NCBI GenBank assembly: GCA_964635295.1
Contig: CAZWOB010000091.1
Span: 1-7,663, forward strand
Reading direction: 5' to 3'
From: Waddlia sp964635295
Lineage (GTDB): Bacteria > Chlamydiota > Chlamydiia > Chlamydiales > Waddliaceae
DNA length: 7,663 bases
Under the pieces are notes generated by a model. It did not search any database and was not told where the DNA came from. It was given only the letters and a program-made list of their open reading frames with translations. Shown in pieces: positions 5,807-7,663 of the stretch (position 1 is the stretch's first letter; each line of letters opens with the position of its first letter). A program made the translations under genes and the position numbers.

Positions 5807-7468
5807 TTAATTTCCTTTGATGATGTTAGCTGCTACCTGTCCAATGAAATAAGCTGCATACGCTGTATTCCCATCTTGGATTATCGGCTCGATGCTAACA
5901 TCTGCGACCATGAGGTTTCTCACTCCAAATACATGCAAATCCCCATTGACAACAGAATCGCTCTGAGACGTTCCCATGCGGCAAGTGCCTGCTGCGTGAA
6001 AGGCGATAGCCATATTGCTCTGCGTTTGTGCAAATTCAAGAAGTGCTGAATCCCCTCCAGCATAGACGGACGCCGGAGGAGAGGCCAAACTTCCACCGGC
6101 AAAGGCCGTGTCAATATCCTGTAAGAGCTTCAAATAAGATACGACATCGTAGGCATCAGTACCAGGTGTCGACACATCACCATCAGTGTACATATTGAAG
6201 TCCATTCTCGGATAAATGGTCGGATTCCTGCTGACAATGTGAACAGAGCCTTCACTTTTAGGCTGCATCAGAATACCGCTTAGGGCGATTCCAGCTCCAG
6301 TATCAATTCCTGCAAGCTGCATACGGCGCGTACCATCACCAGGTTCATATGGCTGAAGATCAATGAAACCCTGCAAAAACGGGAAAACCGTAGTCGTTCC
6401 TGTAAAGAACCCTGTTACGCCATAGTGGTTTTGCAGATGCTCTCCCACATTAGGGTTATCGACGATCACCTCGATACCCAAGGAACTTAACAGCGTAGCG
6501 TCTCCGATTCCGGAACGCTCTAAAATCCCAGGCGACCAGGGTGATCCTGCGCACAAGATCACTTTCTTTTTCGCTTTGACATAAATGGCTTTATTAGGGT
6601 CCCCGCCAAGATAATACTCGACTCCAGCCGCTTCTTTGTTTTTAAATAGAACGCGATTGACTAAAGCATTTGAAACAACACGGAGCTGCTTGTAAGTTCC
6701 CAAACCAAACCCTTGTGCATTCAAGACTTGCCCAATCGGTGTGAAAGCATTAACGGAAAAAGAGCGGAAGCTGCCCGGTGCGGGAGAAATGTACTGTTGG
6801 TGGGCCGAGATTCCGATATCTCCTTCATCAGGGTCATTATAATCATCAACCTGAGGAGCAGAGGTGCCTGTCCCTACAGCTATGGCAAAAGCATCTGTAT
6901 CTACCGGAGCACTTTGCGTAATGAAGAGAGGGCCGTCAGAACCTCTCTGCGTTGGATTGCTTACCGTACCATTGGGGGTATATAATTCAGTCTCCAGGAA
7001 CAAGGGCAATAAGTTGGCGTAATTCCATTGGGACTCACCGGATAATGTCGCCCAGTTATTGTAGAGCGTAGGCGTGCCTCTGACAGCAAATAGACCATTG
7101 TGCGCGCTGCTTCCTCCCCACATTCTACCATCTGAATAGATAAAATACTGCGGTACAAAAGGTGAAAAAGATACGTTCACAGGCTGAGTGATTGCATAGA
7201 GAGGATCGTATGCCAAGTCATTGGTAAATGCAAAATAATCAGGACTAAGAACTTTAGGATCATCTGCACGGTTTTCACCCCATTCAAGAACCAAAACACT
7301 GTTGTTCCCATCTTTGGCAAGCTCCGATGCCAATGTCGCTCCGGCAGTACCATTACCGACAATGACATAATCCCACGTAGACCTCAAATCGAGGCACTCA
7401 GCCTCAACGGAATACCCTGAGAAGGCCATCAGGGCCACGAATATTGAAAACAAACGACTTTTGTTCAT
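5807..7468 (-). CDS. Exported GMC-family FAD-dependent oxidoreductase
   Basis: GMC enzymes oxidise alcohols (choline, glucose, aryl or long-chain alcohols and others) with FAD; the acceptor and substrate cannot be told here. The product has 553 residues, full length for the family. Residues 1-23 look like a Sec signal peptide (basic start, hydrophobic core, VEA before the cut) with no twin arginine. The FAD Rossmann motif GNGTAG is at 38-43 with ribose-binding E62 in VLEWG. The GMC signature GRMWGGSSAHNG is at 114-125, followed by the second signature LCAGSPWSPGILERSGIG. The catalytic pair is seen as H491 in FHAAGTCRMG and N534 in DGNTAYAAYFIGQ. It is therefore apparently intact and active. 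Start ATG 7466-7468 has a weak GTGGG (7475-7479) upstream. The stop is 42 bp before the outer-membrane protein gene, suggesting co-transcription and a shared envelope role. A Sec-exported flavoenzyme is unusual. The gene is not part of the core chlamydial set that I know, so acquisition is possible. Confidence 0.92.
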   Translation of the reverse strand: MNKSRLFSIFVALMAFSGYSVEAECLDLRSTWDYVIVGNGTAGATLASELAKDGNNSVLVLEWGENRADDPKVLSPDYFAFTNDLAYDPLYAITQPVNVSFSPFVPQYFIYSDGRMWGGSSAHNGLFAVRGTPTLYNNWATLSGESQWNYANLLPLFLETELYTPNGTVSNPTQRGSDGPLFITQSAPVDTDAFAIAVGTGTSAPQVDDYNDPDEGDIGISAHQQYISPAPGSFRSFSVNAFTPIGQVLNAQGFGLGTYKQLRVVSNALVNRVLFKNKEAAGVEYYLGGDPNKAIYVKAKKKVILCAGSPWSPGILERSGIGDATLLSSLGIEVIVDNPNVGEHLQNHYGVTGFFTGTTTVFPFLQGFIDLQPYEPGDGTRRMQLAGIDTGAGIALSGILMQPKSEGSVHIVSRNPTIYPRMDFNMYTDGDVSTPGTDAYDVVSYLKLLQDIDTAFAGGSLASPPASVYAGGDSALLEFAQTQSNMAIAFHAAGTCRMGTSQSDSVVNGDLHVFGVRNLMVADVSIEPIIQDGNTAYAAYFIGQVAANIIKGN

Positions 7469-7518
7469 AGCATACCCACATTTGAAATTTTTCTTTTAAA
7501 TTTGAACTTATTACAATG

Positions 7519-7553
7519 CAGGGATTAAATAACAGGAATTTATTTTAATCCTG
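7519..7553. promoter_or_regulatory. Dyad upstream of the GMC gene
   Basis: CAGGGATTAAA (7519-7529) can pair with TTTTAATCCTG (7543-7553), about 10 bp with one bulged G. It lies 50-85 nt upstream of the GMC start. On the plus strand it is followed by ATTTTTA, which looks like a weak terminator pointing out of the GMC gene, but no plus-strand gene ends here. On the minus strand it could be a leader hairpin or operator. No convincing promoter could be fixed in this AT-rich region (7469-7602). Confidence 0.3.
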
Positions 7554-7602
7554 ATTTTTATCGTTTGGTATAATCTAAGACGCTGATTTTTAAATAAATA
7601 CA

Positions 7603-7663
7603 ACTCTCTGCGGTATGGATGGAGTTTCAGAAAACGGCGCCCATCGCATGTTCTTGCTGTTCA
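7603..7663. repeat. 61-bp intergenic repeat, copy 2 (cut by the window end)
   Basis: Matches copy 1 (4549-4609) at 60 of 61 bases in the same orientation and runs into the end of the window. It sits upstream of the GMC gene, as copy 1 sits upstream of dgt. Together the copies bracket the GMC and outer-membrane protein genes as direct repeats about 3.05 kb apart. The left edge of similarity is sharp: the bases left of 7603 and 4549 differ. Confidence 0.85.

Overview
The window looks like a chromosomal segment of a chlamydia-related bacterium (Chlamydiota, probably an environmental or amoeba-associated lineage rather than Chlamydia itself). Three things point there. The DnaJ and bS21 proteins closely resemble chlamydial versions as I remember them. 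The gene block tsaB-rpsU-dnaJ, all in one direction, matches the arrangement I recall from Chlamydia. A signal-peptide-bearing outer-membrane protein has about 21 cysteines, in keeping with the disulfide-linked chlamydial outer membrane. No database search was possible, so the taxonomic call is an inference.

Layout. Positions 1-1228 (+ strand): the 3' part of a YycJ/WalJ-type metallo-beta-lactamase-fold hydrolase, then a small multi-pass membrane protein of DUF6790 type. Positions 1217-4508 (- strand): dgt -> tsaB -> rpsU -> dnaJ, a housekeeping cluster (dNTP hydrolysis, tRNA t6A modification, translation initiation, protein folding). dgt and tsaB are joined by a TAATG stop/start overlap, and rpsU has its own promoter candidate. 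The dnaJ end overlaps the membrane-protein end by 12 bp in a convergent arrangement, and a terminator-like hairpin lies inside the coding sequence there. Positions 4509-4681: a short intergenic region with a dgt promoter predicted to give an almost leaderless mRNA, a repeat element and a GC-rich hairpin. Positions 4682-7468 (- strand): an exported GMC-family flavin oxidoreductase followed 42 bp later by the cysteine-rich outer-membrane protein, probably co-transcribed. Positions 7469-7663: the GMC upstream region with a second copy of the repeat, cut by the window end.

The housekeeping part is ordinary. The accessory interest lies in the right third. A two-gene envelope module (exported GMC enzyme plus cysteine-rich barrel protein) is bracketed by two directly oriented copies of a 61-bp intergenic repeat (60/61 identical over the visible part). 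The outer-membrane protein also carries a degenerate tandem array of 9-residue (27-bp) repeats between its signal peptide and its cysteine-rich region. No tRNA, rRNA, CRISPR array, insertion-sequence transposase or CIRCE heat-shock element was seen, and no gene-free stretch exceeds 300 bases.
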